From: Alloprevotella tannerae
GTDB lineage: Bacteria > Bacteroidota > Bacteroidia > Bacteroidales > Bacteroidaceae
Direction of reading: 5' to 3'
Length of the DNA stretch: 64,000 nucleotides
Assembly: GCA_015259125.1 (NCBI GenBank)
Contig: JABZGR010000002.1
Location: forward strand, 62,001 to 126,000
Below, in pieces: positions 8,241 through 17,357 of this stretch. How positions within the stretch are numbered: position 1 is the stretch's first letter; every line of letters starts with the position of its first letter. Position numbers and translations under genes: made by a program. The notes under the pieces are model-generated. The model saw nothing but the letters and a program-made list of their open reading frames with translations. It ran no database searches and had not been told where the DNA came from.

Positions 8241-8798
8241 TTATTTAGACAAAGCTACTTCCAATTCGTTCTGTAAGAGCTCATTGCCCGGGTATCCTCC
8301 TTCGTTGAGGTTATCCCACGCCTTGCTACCATCTTTATTTACGATCATGTAAGACGGAATGCCAGGTACCTGCAACAGCGTCAAGAGGTCTTTCCACTGT
8401 GCATCGGTCAAGCGGTAGTGATCCCCGGCAATGTTGGGAATCATTTGATCCCAGTTGGCCTTCGGACTGGTTTCGCCCGTGACATACACGAACTCAACGC
8501 CCTTTTTCTGGAGGGCCGGCTTAATTGCATCGACCTCTTTCATCGCCATACGGCACGGGCCGCACCATGTAGCCCAGAAGTCGATGAGCACTACCTTACC
8601 GGCATAGTTTTTCTTGATGGCATCGAGAATCGCCATACCTTTCAGTTTGCTGTCGACAGACTTTATATTGTAAGGACCTGCATTCGTTTGTGCTTGTTCC
8701 GTCTTTGCGGGCGCTGGTTCAGCGGCCGGCTTGTTTTTTGCGCAACTCGTTGTCGCTGTGAGCAACATGGCTGCGGCAAGAATCATTGTTTTCTTCAT
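8241..8798 (-). CDS. TlpA-like thioredoxin-fold lipoprotein
   Basis: A 185-residue exported thiol-disulfide protein. The N-terminus MKKTMILAAAMLLTATTSC ends in a lipobox with Cys at residue 19, predicting a lipid anchor, followed by an Ala/Pro/Glu-rich linker to about residue 42. The thioredoxin fold carries WATWCGPC at about residues 75-82 with the redox CxxC and a cis-proline region GIPSYMIV at about residues 147-154. It probably reduces or shuffles disulfides in the periplasm. It is 57 bases after punA and may be the last gene of that run; a perfect terminator follows. Confidence 0.9.
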   Translation of the reverse strand: MKKTMILAAAMLLTATTSCAKNKPAAEPAPAKTEQAQTNAGPYNIKSVDSKLKGMAILDAIKKNYAGKVVLIDFWATWCGPCRMAMKEVDAIKPALQKKGVEFVYVTGETSPKANWDQMIPNIAGDHYRLTDAQWKDLLTLLQVPGIPSYMIVNKDGSKAWDNLNEGGYPGNELLQNELEVALSK

Positions 8799-8855
8799 AT
8801 TCTTTTAACTTAAACTATATAGATGACGGGCGAGATGCCCAAATTACTACACGCG

Positions 8856-9674
8856 TTAATCAATTTTTTTGATCAATTCGCGGAAAATCTCAGCCATCAG
8901 GGGCTGAACTGCGTTGGCAGCCTTCTGTACTTCTTCGTGGCTCACTTCAACTATTTTGCCCTCGACGCCTAAGTCGGTGATGATGCTGATACCGAAGCAG
9001 CGGATGCCGCAATGGCGCGCTACGATTACTTCCGGAACAGTACTCATGCCGACAGCATCAGCACCCAGCAGACGATACATCTTATATTCGGCCGGCGTTT
9101 CATAAGTTGGGCCTTGATCGGCCAAATATACGCCCTCTACCACCTTGATGCCCTTCTCGCGAGCTATGTTGCGCGCAGCTTCCAAAAAGGCGCGGTCGTA
9201 GGCTTCCGACATATCCGGAAAGCGCGGCCCCGTCGGGATGTTTGGGCCGTGGAGCGGGTGCTCCGGTTGGAAGTTGATATGGTCTGTAATCAGCATCAAG
9301 TCGCCGATTTCAAAATCGGGATTTGTACCGCCTGAGGCATTGCTCAAGAAAAGGTTCTTGATGCCGAGCGCATACATAACACGCTCAGGGAAAGTTACCT
9401 CCTGCATGGTGTAACCCTCGTAGTAGTGGAAGCGTCCTTCGAGCGCCATAATGGGCTTTCCGCCCAAGTTGCCAAAGATCAAGCGGCCGCTGTGGCCTTC
9501 TACGGTAGAGACGGGGAAATTAGGAATGTCCTTGTAGGGAAATTCGTCGACTACGTCTATTTCTTGGGCCAATTTGCCTAAACCGGTACCGAGAACGATC
9601 GCTGTTTGCGGGCGCAAGGCGGTGTGGGCTTGAATCCACTCTGCCGTTTCTTGAATTTGTGCTAAGTAGATCAT
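8856..9674 (-). CDS. punA: Purine nucleoside phosphorylase (trimeric PNP type)
   Basis: A 272-residue enzyme of the trimeric purine-nucleoside phosphorylase family, splitting purine nucleosides with phosphate to base and ribose-1-phosphate. Visible motifs are VLGTGLGKLA (phosphate site, about residues 27-36), VEGHSG, EGRFHYYEGY, SNASGGTN and GADAVGMSTVPEV, the last including the base-binding region. Length matches the family. It lies 96 bases after lpxK in the same orientation, and the order sppA-lpxK-punA is one I recognise from Bacteroidales. Cytoplasmic; salvage pathway. Confidence 0.95.
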   Translation of the reverse strand: MIYLAQIQETAEWIQAHTALRPQTAIVLGTGLGKLAQEIDVVDEFPYKDIPNFPVSTVEGHSGRLIFGNLGGKPIMALEGRFHYYEGYTMQEVTFPERVMYALGIKNLFLSNASGGTNPDFEIGDLMLITDHINFQPEHPLHGPNIPTGPRFPDMSEAYDRAFLEAARNIAREKGIKVVEGVYLADQGPTYETPAEYKMYRLLGADAVGMSTVPEVIVARHCGIRCFGISIITDLGVEGKIVEVSHEEVQKAANAVQPLMAEIFRELIKKID

Positions 9675-9770
9675 ATGAAAAGTTTTTATTGGGTTGTTAT
9701 TGTATTAAAAATTTTGATGATTGCCCCACACATCTTTATATATTGAGGCGCTAACATTAGCCGGTCGGCT

Positions 9771-10880
9771 TCAATGCTTGGGGGCAGGCCACGCAATGCT
9801 TAACCGCTGATGGAGATCTTGCGTAAAGGCCTGCTCTTGTTCTAACAAGAAGCGTACCGTGATGGGTTGTATGAGCAAATGGTTGCGTATCTCGTCGCTC
9901 AAACCGCGTAAATGGCGCAATCGAGCGGCGTCTTTCTCAGTTGTAATCGCCCATTTCTCTTCTCCGGATAAGTCCTCGAAAGCGCGATTGATGTGCTCTG
10001 CATCGCGCACAGAGAATCGGTGATGATCCGGATAGTTGAGAGCTTTTATTTGCGCCCCTTGAGCGGATAGGTGATGGAGTAGGGGCGCAGGATGTGCGAT
10101 GCCGCTGACCACTAATAGCGCTTTGTCGGTCAGCGGTGGTACGGCTTGCCCCATAAAGAGCGCATAAGGCGCGCCATAGGCCATCGTCGTAAAATAAAGG
10201 CTTTGCTCCGGTCGCGGGGAAAGTAAGGTGCGGATGGCGTCGGCCTGCGCGGCGGTCAACGAATCGGGACATTTGGTGACGAGGATTATATCTGCTCGCC
10301 GACTGCCCGAAATCGGTTCGCGCAAACGGCCCGCCGGCAGCACGCGGTCCAGCGGATAGAGGCGGGAATAGTCAGTTAGGAGGATATTAACGTCACGAAA
10401 GATGTGTCGATGCTGATAGGCATCATCTAACAATAGGAGTTGGGGTGGCCGATCCGTGTCCTGCAAGCGCGCTGCGCCGTTCACGCGATTTTCATCTACA
10501 GCTACGACCACGTCAGGATGATGCAATTTTAGCTGTAATGGTTCGTCGCCGACCAAGGCAGTATCATCTTCTACGGAAACCAAGCGAAAGCTGCGCGTCG
10601 TCCGGCCATAGCCGCGGCTTAATACGCCGAGGCGAAACGCCGGCTGTAGCAGGCGAATCAGATAATCGACGTGGGGCGTTTTTCCCGTTCCCCCGACGGC
10701 CAAATTTCCGACAGAGATTACCGGCACATCGGCTTTCTTAGTCGGAAGTAGTCCACAATCGAAGGCCTTATTGCGCAAAGTCATCACCCCACCGTATATT
10801 GCCGCCAAAGGTGCAAGCATCCCACAGCCGCGCTTTTGAAAAAGCGGTGCAGCGATGGGGTGCTGTGGTGTGTGGGCCAT
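9771..10880 (-). CDS. lpxK: Tetraacyldisaccharide 4'-kinase LpxK
   Basis: A 369-residue inner-membrane-associated kinase that phosphorylates the 4' position of the lipid A disaccharide precursor. The P-loop region NLAVGGTGKTPH is at about residues 59-70, after an N-terminal hydrophobic segment (about 21-35). LSRGYGR and the downstream DD-A-Y-Q-H-R block (LLLDDAYQHR) are family signatures. Its presence indicates a lipid A-bearing Gram-negative. It lies 87 bases after sppA and before punA on the same strand. Confidence 0.95.
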   Translation of the reverse strand: MAHTPQHPIAAPLFQKRGCGMLAPLAAIYGGVMTLRNKAFDCGLLPTKKADVPVISVGNLAVGGTGKTPHVDYLIRLLQPAFRLGVLSRGYGRTTRSFRLVSVEDDTALVGDEPLQLKLHHPDVVVAVDENRVNGAARLQDTDRPPQLLLLDDAYQHRHIFRDVNILLTDYSRLYPLDRVLPAGRLREPISGSRRADIILVTKCPDSLTAAQADAIRTLLSPRPEQSLYFTTMAYGAPYALFMGQAVPPLTDKALLVVSGIAHPAPLLHHLSAQGAQIKALNYPDHHRFSVRDAEHINRAFEDLSGEEKWAITTEKDAARLRHLRGLSDEIRNHLLIQPITVRFLLEQEQAFTQDLHQRLSIAWPAPKH

Positions 10881-10967
10881 AGGTGTGGGTATATGCGCAA
10901 ATCTAATGATGCCGTTAAGGCTTTCGGCGCAAGTCAGAAAGAAGACTTGCTCACGCCGCAGCAGGCC

Positions 10968-12731
10968 TTAGCGAATGTTGAGTGCGCTATACATGCGAGC
11001 TTGCAGGCAGTCGCGCCCTTGAAGAGAGGAGACAAAGCGCAGCGGATCGTAGTAGACGCCCAAACTGCGGCGCAACTTGCGGTCCATATAGTCGTCTTGT
11101 TGCCGTTGTATGTAATCTGTCAGCCAATCCGTAATATAAGGAACGCGGCGAACGTCATATTTGTCCAGTTTTGCCAAACGTGCAGCTTCTTTGACGGCAT
11201 CTTCTAAAGTGCCCAATTGATCTACGAGGCCTAAATTTAAGGCTTGGCGTCCTGTCCAAACACGCCCTTGCGCTACCTGATTGATCTGCTCCACAGTTTT
11301 GTTGCGGCCGTTGGCCACGCGCTTGAGGAACAATCCATAACCCCGATTGACGTAGTTTTGGAGGGCTTCCCCCTCAGCAGCCGTCATACCTCGACCCATC
11401 GCCCCAAAGTCTGACGCTTCGTTGGTCTTAACAATGTCGAAATGCAGCCCGAGTTTCTCTGTCATCAGCCCACTAAAGTCAGGAATCATTCCGAAAATGC
11501 CGATGCTACCCGTAACCGTGGTGGGGTCAGCAATAATTTTGTTGGCCCCGCAGGAAATATAGTAGCCGCCAGAGGCTGCCGTGCCGCCCATAGATACGAC
11601 TACAGGCTTTTTCTTCTTTAATAACTCTACGGCGTGCCAAATCTGCTCGGAGGCATAAGCACTACCGCCGCCAGAATTGACGCGCAAAACGACCGCTTTG
11701 ATGTTGTCATCGTTGGCCAGTTCATCCAAATCTTGAATTACTTGACCGCCGACAATCTCATCGCCGCGCAAGCCGCCCGAACTTGTCGAAGCGTCGACGA
11801 TATCTCCGTAAGCGTAATAAACCGCTACCTTATCTTTGCGCCCTTTTTCAGTCTCGAGCATCGAAAGCGTGAAAGGATCTACCATCGAAACGCGATTTCC
11901 GCCGACCATATCGCGCAAAATGTCGCGCACTTCTTCAACGTAGACGAGTTTATCCACAAGCTTTTCATTGACATATACACTTGGGTCGGCAAAATTTTGA
12001 TACAGGTTGGCGTAATTATTAATTGTCCCCACCGGCAAGCGGCGCGATTGCGCCACGTCTGTGCACAAATCTTTCCATAGTCCGCCAAGGAGGAAAGCCG
12101 TCTGTTCGCGATTCTCCGGACTCATCTCGGTGCGTGTATAAGGCTCAACAAAGCTTTTGTACGTCCCGACGCGGAAGACTTGCATCTTGACGCCTACCTT
12201 TTCCAGCAAATCCTTGTAGAAAATAGGGTTAGAACTTAAGCCGTGCCAATCAAGCATGCCTGCCGGATTCAAAAGAACTTTGTCGGCTACTGAGCAAACG
12301 TAGTAAGAACCCTGCGAATAGGAGTCAGCGTAAGAAACGATGAATTTGCCTGATTTCTTAAAATCAATCAGTGCCTTACGGATCTCCTGCAATGTGGCTG
12401 CATCCGTCGAAACTACGCCGCCGGCCAAGTAAATTCCTTCAATGCGCTTATTATCTTTAGCCACGCGGATGGCCGCTAAGATATCGTCGAGCCCTTGTTC
12501 ATCCGCCATCGGGTTGCCCAGAATCGACGCGAGCGGATTTGCGCCTGCCGATCGTTCGGAGATTGTCCCGCTCAGCGTGATTTGTAATACAGAGTGCTTT
12601 GCAACAGTCGGTTTCATGCTATCTGAAATGGAAACGACAAGCAGCATGACAAAGCCCATAGCTATCGTAAATGCCCCCATGATAAACATGCCGAGCATCG
12701 TGGCCAGTGTATATTTAAAGAAGTCCTTCAT
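10968..12731 (-). CDS. sppA: Signal peptide peptidase SppA, 67K type
   Basis: A 587-residue protease with an N-terminal membrane anchor (about residues 6-35) and two tandem S49 domains, the long form found in E. coli-like SppA. The first domain holds YADSYSQGSYYV around the expected Lys region; the second holds GGTAASGGYYISCGANKI, which contains the nucleophile Ser. It would digest signal peptides released into the inner membrane. It starts 22 bases after the xth stop, so the two are likely co-transcribed, and is followed by lpxK. Confidence 0.93.
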   Translation of the reverse strand: MKDFFKYTLATMLGMFIMGAFTIAMGFVMLLVVSISDSMKPTVAKHSVLQITLSGTISERSAGANPLASILGNPMADEQGLDDILAAIRVAKDNKRIEGIYLAGGVVSTDAATLQEIRKALIDFKKSGKFIVSYADSYSQGSYYVCSVADKVLLNPAGMLDWHGLSSNPIFYKDLLEKVGVKMQVFRVGTYKSFVEPYTRTEMSPENREQTAFLLGGLWKDLCTDVAQSRRLPVGTINNYANLYQNFADPSVYVNEKLVDKLVYVEEVRDILRDMVGGNRVSMVDPFTLSMLETEKGRKDKVAVYYAYGDIVDASTSSGGLRGDEIVGGQVIQDLDELANDDNIKAVVLRVNSGGGSAYASEQIWHAVELLKKKKPVVVSMGGTAASGGYYISCGANKIIADPTTVTGSIGIFGMIPDFSGLMTEKLGLHFDIVKTNEASDFGAMGRGMTAAEGEALQNYVNRGYGLFLKRVANGRNKTVEQINQVAQGRVWTGRQALNLGLVDQLGTLEDAVKEAARLAKLDKYDVRRVPYITDWLTDYIQRQQDDYMDRKLRRSLGVYYDPLRFVSSLQGRDCLQARMYSALNIR

Positions 12732-12752
12732 AAGGTGTTGTTTAATTCGTTT

Positions 12753-13505
12753 TTATTTGAGGATGAGTTCTATGGGGCAGTGATCAGAACCCATAATTTC
12801 GTTCAGAATGTTGGCCTCAGCCAATCTGGGTTTGAGTCGTTCTGATACGAGGAAATAATCGATGCGCCACCCCGTATTTTTTTCGCGAGCCCTAAAGCGG
12901 TAGCTCCACCAACTATAAGCTCCTGTCAAGTCGGGATGGAAATAGCGAAAAGTATCGATGAATCCATTTGAGAGCAGTTGCGTCATTTTTTCGCGTTCTT
13001 CGTCTGTGAAGCCTGCATTACGGCGATTGGTCTTTGGGTTCTTGAGGTCAATCTCCTGATGCGCCACGTTCATATCTCCACATACAATTACCGGTTTATG
13101 AGCATCCAGTTTATGCAAATGCGCTTGAAAGGCTTCCTCCCAAGTCATTCGATAGTCCAAGCGGCGCAACTCATCTTGCGAGTTGGGCGTATAGACGCAA
13201 ACCAAATAGAAGTCTTCCAATTCTAACGTGACTACGCGCCCCTCGTGATCGTGCTCATCTATGCCGAGCCCTATCTGAACGCTGAGCGGCTTGTGCTTCG
13301 TAAAAATCGCCGTGCCCGAATATCCTTTCTTCTCAGCATAATTCCAATATGACTCATAGCCATCAAAGGCGATGTCCAACTGGCCTTCCTGCATCTTTGT
13401 CTCTTGCAGGCAAAAGAAGTCGGCGTCTATTGAGCGGAAGATATCTCTGAAGCCTTTGCCGTCGATCGCTCGCAGACCGTTTACGTTCCAAGATATAAAT
13501 TTCAT
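12753..13505 (-). CDS. xth: Exodeoxyribonuclease III (AP endonuclease)
   Basis: A 250-residue base-excision-repair nuclease of the ExoIII/APE1 family. Motifs visible are FISWNVNGLRA, FCLQETK (metal-binding Glu), CGDMNVAHQEIDL, YSWWSYRFRAREKNTGWRIDYFLVS and the terminal GSDHCPIEL containing the catalytic Asp-His. Length is standard. It heads a minus-strand run with sppA, lpxK, punA and the thioredoxin lipoprotein; a -7 box is seen 118 bases upstream. Confidence 0.95.
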   Translation of the reverse strand: MKFISWNVNGLRAIDGKGFRDIFRSIDADFFCLQETKMQEGQLDIAFDGYESYWNYAEKKGYSGTAIFTKHKPLSVQIGLGIDEHDHEGRVVTLELEDFYLVCVYTPNSQDELRRLDYRMTWEEAFQAHLHKLDAHKPVIVCGDMNVAHQEIDLKNPKTNRRNAGFTDEEREKMTQLLSNGFIDTFRYFHPDLTGAYSWWSYRFRAREKNTGWRIDYFLVSERLKPRLAEANILNEIMGSDHCPIELILK

Positions 13506-13622
13506 GTAGTTTATCTGTTGAAGTAAGTTATCAACGCCGTTCCGTCTTTTTTAGTACGTTTGGCGCTGTCCTTTGTTTATTCAGAGAACAATTTGGAAAC
13601 ATTCCATTTTCTCGAACGTAGG

Positions 13623-13630
13623 CAAAGGTA
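13623..13630 (-). promoter_or_regulatory. -7 box for the xth run
   Basis: On the minus strand TACCTTTG matches TAnnTTTG. No clear TTG at the -33 position. Confidence 0.4.
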
Positions 13631-13776
13631 AACAATAAATCCTGAACTACTTCCTTTTTCTTTTATTTCTCACATCCTGTTGTTTGAGAGGCGTTTTTCG
13701 CGGAAGCTAACCGATAAAGCCCCTTTGTGTTGGCTTTTTACAATGAACCGTCGCGGCAGATTTGTAGAGGCAGGCG

Positions 13777-13807
13777 CTTGGATTTGTAGAGAGAATATGT
13801 ATTTTTG
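13777..13807 (+). promoter_or_regulatory. Promoter for the glycosyltransferase gene
   Basis: CTTG (13777-13780), 19 bases, TATTTTTG (13800-13807). The predicted transcript starts about 28 bases before the ATG at 13842. Confidence 0.55.
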
Positions 13808-13841
13808 CTTCCTGCTGTTTAATTGCAGTGCGAAATTGACA

Positions 13842-15008
13842 ATGAAAATATTGTTTGACTACCAGGCCTTTTATATACAAGATGCGGGTGGAGTATCGAA
13901 TAGCTTCGTCCAATTGATGCGCCATCTGCCCTCATCTACGGAGGTTAAGTTGGCTATGCGCGAAAGCGACAACGTACATTTGCAAGGGCAGTCCTTTGCG
14001 CAGGACGTTCGCCCCGCAAGTTGCACGAAGCGCAATTTTATTTCTATCCGCCACTATCCGCTCAAGGGCGACTTATATAAAGTTTTCAGTAAGTTAGCTC
14101 CGGGATCCACTACGCTCGGTCGCAATAAGCGCTATGCCATCCAACTGCTTGAAGCGGCCGATTATGATATTTTTCACCCCACCTTTTTCGACGAATATTT
14201 TCTGCCGCATCTCCACGACCGGCCCTTTGTGCTGACTATTCATGATATGATCCCCGAGTTGTATTTCAAGCGTGGGGATATGCAGATCGAACGTAAGCGC
14301 CACTTAGTAAAGCATGCGGCCCATATCGTAGCCGTTTCGGAGCATACGAAGGCTGATATTGTGGAGCTTTTGCACGTTGATCCGCAGATGATCAGCGTGA
14401 TTCATCACGGCCCTCCTGCACTGTTGAAGCCCGCTCATCGGCAGATTTTTGACTTCCCCTATCTGCTCTACGTCGGCAAGCGAACTTCCTACAAAAACTT
14501 CGCCGCGATGCTCCCGGCTTTGCAGCATTTTTTTCGCGAACACCCTGATTGGCGTATGGTTTGCACGCTGGTGCCGTTCACGAAAAAGGAGTTGGCCGCC
14601 TTTTCTGCCTTAGGTCTTGCGCAGCATTTCGTATTCGCGCGTCCTGATGATGCGGAGTTGCTGGCCCTGTATAGAGATGCGCAAGCCTTTATCTTCCCTT
14701 CTCTTTACGAGGGTTTCGGTATTCCCATTTTGGAGGCATACCAGATGAATTGCCCCGTATTATTGAACCGGAAGAGCTGTTTCCCGGAAGTGGCCGGCGA
14801 GGCTGCGCTCTATTTTAATTTGGACGAGGCGCAAGATAATCTCTTAAATTGTTTGCAAACTTTGGCCGCGATGTCAACAACAGCAAAGGAAGAACTCCTA
14901 AGCCGGCAACGTGAGCGCTTGAAAATCTATGCTTGGCAAAAGGCTGGCAATGCACTGCACGACGTCTATCTGAAAGTGAAAGCACAAGGTGGCAGAGCTA
15001 AAAGATAA
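13842..15008 (+). CDS. Glycosyltransferase family 4 (GT-B fold)
   Basis: A 388-residue cytoplasmic glycosyltransferase. The ATG at 13842 follows a matched promoter and starts the protein at the N-terminal strand MKILFDYQAF; a longer reading upstream is not credible because it begins before the promoter. The C-terminal nucleotide-sugar domain is typical of GT4: LLYVGKRTSYKNF (about residues 207-219) and the EX7E motif FPSLYEGFGIPILEAYQ (about residues 286-302). It probably adds a sugar to a surface glycan. Donor and acceptor cannot be told. It stands alone, convergent with tRNA-Pro. Confidence 0.9.
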   Translation: MKILFDYQAFYIQDAGGVSNSFVQLMRHLPSSTEVKLAMRESDNVHLQGQSFAQDVRPASCTKRNFISIRHYPLKGDLYKVFSKLAPGSTTLGRNKRYAIQLLEAADYDIFHPTFFDEYFLPHLHDRPFVLTIHDMIPELYFKRGDMQIERKRHLVKHAAHIVAVSEHTKADIVELLHVDPQMISVIHHGPPALLKPAHRQIFDFPYLLYVGKRTSYKNFAAMLPALQHFFREHPDWRMVCTLVPFTKKELAAFSALGLAQHFVFARPDDAELLALYRDAQAFIFPSLYEGFGIPILEAYQMNCPVLLNRKSCFPEVAGEAALYFNLDEAQDNLLNCLQTLAAMSTTAKEELLSRQRERLKIYAWQKAGNALHDVYLKVKAQGGRAKR

Positions 15009-15063
15009 ACGCTTGGCGATGAAGCCCTTTGTCGGTAAAAGTGGCTAAGGAATACAAAGAAAA

Positions 15064-15094
15064 GAGCAGCTTACTTCTTGAAAGTAAACTGCTC
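15064..15094 (-). terminator. Hairpin terminator after tRNA-Pro
   Basis: GAGCAG-TTACTT (15064-15076) pairs with AAGTAA-CTGCTC (15082-15094) with one mismatch. On the minus strand it is followed by TTTTCTTT. It sits between the convergent glycosyltransferase and tRNA and may serve both. Confidence 0.7.
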
Positions 15095-15106
15095 ATTCTT
15101 ACTTTG

Positions 15107-15179
15107 TCGGAAAGAGGCGATTCGAACGCCCGACCCCTACGTCCCGAACGTAGTGCGCTACCAACTGCGCTACTTTCCG
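15107..15179 (-). tRNA. tRNA-Pro (anticodon CGG)
   Basis: The reverse complement folds as a full cloverleaf: acceptor CGGAAAG/CTTTCCG with discriminator A at 15107, D arm GCGC/GCGC, anticodon arm CTACG-TTCGGGA-CGTAG giving anticodon CGG, and T arm GGGCG-TTCGAAT-CGCCT. The length is 73 bases. The 3' CCA is not encoded (CAA follows), so it must be added enzymatically. It has its own promoter at 15191-15221. Confidence 0.95.
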
Positions 15180-15190
15180 ATTAAGCGTTG

Positions 15191-15221
15191 CAAAAGTAAG
15201 GAGAAAAACTTATATCGCCAA
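15191..15221 (-). promoter_or_regulatory. Promoter of tRNA-Pro
   Basis: Minus-strand TTGG (15218-15221), about 19 bases, TACTTTTG (15191-15198), ending 12 bases before the tRNA 5' end. Confidence 0.7.
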
Positions 15222-15231
15222 GGGTTTATCT

Positions 15232-16290
15232 TTATTTTTTTACGTTTATATCAATCACCATCTTGGGTTGCTTTGGATCGTTCGTGATTAGCAGAATGCG
15301 GTGGCGACCTTTGACTGTCTGTGCCGTAGCGCTGATCGTGATGCGCATGCGTTCTTGTGCGCCGGCCGGAATCTTGCGATGATTGATTCTTACGCTAATG
15401 CCCGGATTGTAGACCTGCAAGGCCTGAATCAAGAGGGGCGCAGTGCCCTTATTGGTGAGCCATAATTCTGTGGTCACCTTCTTCTTTCCCTGCATCGTCA
15501 GGTTGACCATCGTGCTGTCGAGCACGGCTTGCGGCTGATTCCCTCCCTTTTTCGTAGCATCTACTTTGGGTAGCAGCGTAGTAGATACGTTAATTTCGTT
15601 CGTCTTACGGATACGGTCGCCGGGATATGCTGACAGGTAGACCGCCGTTTGCGTTAAGCCCATATTATGTAGCAGGTTAGAGTTTAGGCGGAATATGATT
15701 TTACCTGCTCTGTTGGGATGAATAGACGTGGGCACAACCGTTGCGCTCAGATATTTAGGCAAGTGCATCACGGTGGGCCGCATACTTTTCGTTCCGGCGT
15801 TGAATATGCGCACGACGGCTTCCGGCTGGTCGCCTCTGTTCACATCGTCAAATTCTATCTCGTCCGCATTAAAACATAAGTTTCCATCGCGGTAGGCGAA
15901 GTTGCTCACATCGTCGACGTCCTCCATCCTGACGACGCCGAAAATCGAAAGCAGAAACGGCGCAGTCCGTTCGTTGGTATATATCTCAATGTCTCGCGTG
16001 AAATGGCCTAAGAGTTCTGCATCGTAGCGCACGCGAATCGTCATCGATGAGTCGGGTGCAATCGGCTTATCGTCCCATTGGGCAGCCGTACAGCCGCACC
16101 CCGTCTCCACCGCTTTGAGGATCAGCGGCGCATTGCCCTTGTTGGTAAGCGTAAAATTTGCTTCTTTGGCATTATGCCAAATCAGTTTGCCCAGATCTAT
16201 TTGTTCTCGGGAGAAAACGATGCGCGGTTGGGCCTTTGCCGCCAAGCAGAGGGCAAAGACTATTGAGAATAAGGAGAGGATACGCTTCAT
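15232..16290 (-). CDS. DUF1573 domain protein, exported
   Basis: A 352-residue secreted or periplasmic protein. A signal peptide (MKRILSLFSIVFALCLAAKA) precedes at least two Ig-like DUF1573 repeats. The first shows the typical pattern IDLGKLIWHNAKEANFTLTNKGNAPL followed by VETGCGCTAAQW (about residues 25-75), and the second similar repeat is near the C-terminus (KVTTELWLTNKGTAPLLIQ...). The family is common in Bacteroidetes and has no assigned function; a fold like bacterial ASH/Hydin domains is usual. It stands just upstream of tRNA-Pro, which has its own promoter. Confidence 0.88.
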   Translation of the reverse strand: MKRILSLFSIVFALCLAAKAQPRIVFSREQIDLGKLIWHNAKEANFTLTNKGNAPLILKAVETGCGCTAAQWDDKPIAPDSSMTIRVRYDAELLGHFTRDIEIYTNERTAPFLLSIFGVVRMEDVDDVSNFAYRDGNLCFNADEIEFDDVNRGDQPEAVVRIFNAGTKSMRPTVMHLPKYLSATVVPTSIHPNRAGKIIFRLNSNLLHNMGLTQTAVYLSAYPGDRIRKTNEINVSTTLLPKVDATKKGGNQPQAVLDSTMVNLTMQGKKKVTTELWLTNKGTAPLLIQALQVYNPGISVRINHRKIPAGAQERMRITISATAQTVKGRHRILLITNDPKQPKMVIDINVKK

Positions 16291-16482
16291 CAGAAGTAGC
16301 TATTTTCGGCGAAGGTACGAAAAAAACAAGACTTTTGCCCCGTCCGAGCGCATTCTAAGCATAGGATGGGGCGAATTATGAGGTTTTCAACTCGTGTCGT
16401 CGCCTTTTCATCGGCCCTGCCGGCCGCTTTTCCGCTGAATCATAATGCGCAAGGCGGGACTTGCCCATCGTAGCTGCAAGTA

Positions 16483-16770
16483 TCAGATGGCTACATCTTC
16501 ATATTGTTCCGCATAGCGCGTAAAATACAATTCTACAAACGAACACCGGGGGCGTATCTTCTTACCTTTTTGGCGCGCATAATCGACGGCTGCGGCTAAA
16601 AGTTCTTTTCCCAAGCCCTCACCTTTGTGTTCGGGGCTTACTTCGGTGTGGGTGATGACGAAGACGTCAGGGTTTTCCCAGTGAAACTCCATAATGCCCA
16701 CTTCTTCATCGTCGATCAGTAGCTTGAAAGCTCCCGTTTTTCCGTCGTCTGTCGTTTGAATGCTCAACAT
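16483..16770 (-). CDS. Small GNAT-type N-acetyltransferase (YjdJ-like)
   Basis: A 95-residue single-domain protein of the small GCN5-related acetyltransferase family (COG2388 type). The acetyl-CoA loop is TEVSPEHKGEGLGKELLAAA (about residues 42-61), followed by the ARQKGKKIRPRCSFVELYF strand-helix block with the conserved Cys near the active site. These proteins are about 95 residues, so it is complete. Substrate unknown; cytoplasmic. It is monocistronic with its own promoter. Confidence 0.88.
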   Translation of the reverse strand: MLSIQTTDDGKTGAFKLLIDDEEVGIMEFHWENPDVFVITHTEVSPEHKGEGLGKELLAAAVDYARQKGKKIRPRCSFVELYFTRYAEQYEDVAI

Positions 16771-16812
16771 AGTCTTTTGTTTTTTCAGTAAATGACTGTT
16801 TGTTATCTGCTA

Positions 16813-16843
16813 CAAATGTATCATTTCTTCCTCAGCTCTGCAA
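16813..16843 (-). promoter_or_regulatory. Promoter of the GNAT gene
   Basis: Minus-strand TTG (16841-16843), 20 bases, TACATTTG (16813-16820). The start would lie about 36 bases upstream of the ATG. Confidence 0.7.
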
Positions 16844-17027
16844 GAAATGTGCCGAGCTTTGTTTCTCCTGCTGCAAGAAACGCCATTCTGCACCGCCTTT
16901 CCCCATTGGAAAAGAGGAATGACGGACAAAAATAATGACGCTCCGGATTGGTAAAGGCAGAGGACAAACTATGCGATGAGGCAAAGATGGAAAACCGAGT
17001 ATCACAAGTCGACTTCTCGAGTGTGTT

Positions 17028-17110
17028 CTCGTGATAAAAAAGGTTTACGCTCACGATAATAAAGGCTTACGCTCGTGATAAAAATTGCTTCACCTCACGA
17101 GCGTAAACTC
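17028..17110. repeat. Family B four-unit array, locus B2
   Basis: Units begin at 17028, 17050, 17072 and 17094, exact 22-base pitch, with CTCGTGA, CTCACGA, CTCGTGA and CTCACGA. Spacers are TAAAAAAGGTTTACG, TAATAAAGGCTTACG and TAAAAATTGCTTCAC, so here most spacers read in the opposite sense to locus B1. Located between two minus-strand genes. Confidence 0.9.
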
Positions 17111-17281
17111 TTAACTTGGTTTTTTCACCCCTCCATTACTTATGCTTGTGTGTGTAATTTTCTGATTTTCTGTACTTTTAATTCAAGTCTTGGGCGCTAC
17201 TAAAGACCGGGCCTAAAGATTAGCTCAAATGCGGCGTGCGCGGTCTAAGTTTGAAGCGCCTACAGCTGAAGCTTGCCGACA

Positions 17282-17319
17282 AAAAAGCCCGACAACGAAA
17301 CTTTAGCTTCGTTGTCGGG
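17282..17319 (-). terminator. Terminator of the etfBA-acyl-CoA dehydrogenase operon
   Basis: CCCGACAACGAA (17288-17299) pairs perfectly with TTCGTTGTCGGG (17308-17319); the minus strand continues GGCTTTTTT. Confidence 0.9.
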
Positions 17320-17357
17320 GATGTATATTTTGCTGCCTTGGCAGCTGTTGTCAGCAT

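Larger units (their letters stand above)
13506..13841. other. Divergent intergenic region between xth and the glycosyltransferase
   Basis: A 336-base divergent region holding a minus-strand -7 box (13623-13630) and a plus-strand promoter (13777-13807). Nothing else was recognised. Confidence 0.5.
16771..17357. other. Non-coding interval between the GNAT and acyl-CoA dehydrogenase genes
   Basis: A 587-base stretch containing the GNAT promoter, family B locus B2 and the acyl-CoA dehydrogenase terminator. No credible ORF. Confidence 0.6.

Noticed and set aside
16821..17054. 77-residue minus-strand frame between the GNAT gene and array B2
   Set aside because: Composition is not protein-like and it would start within the family B array.
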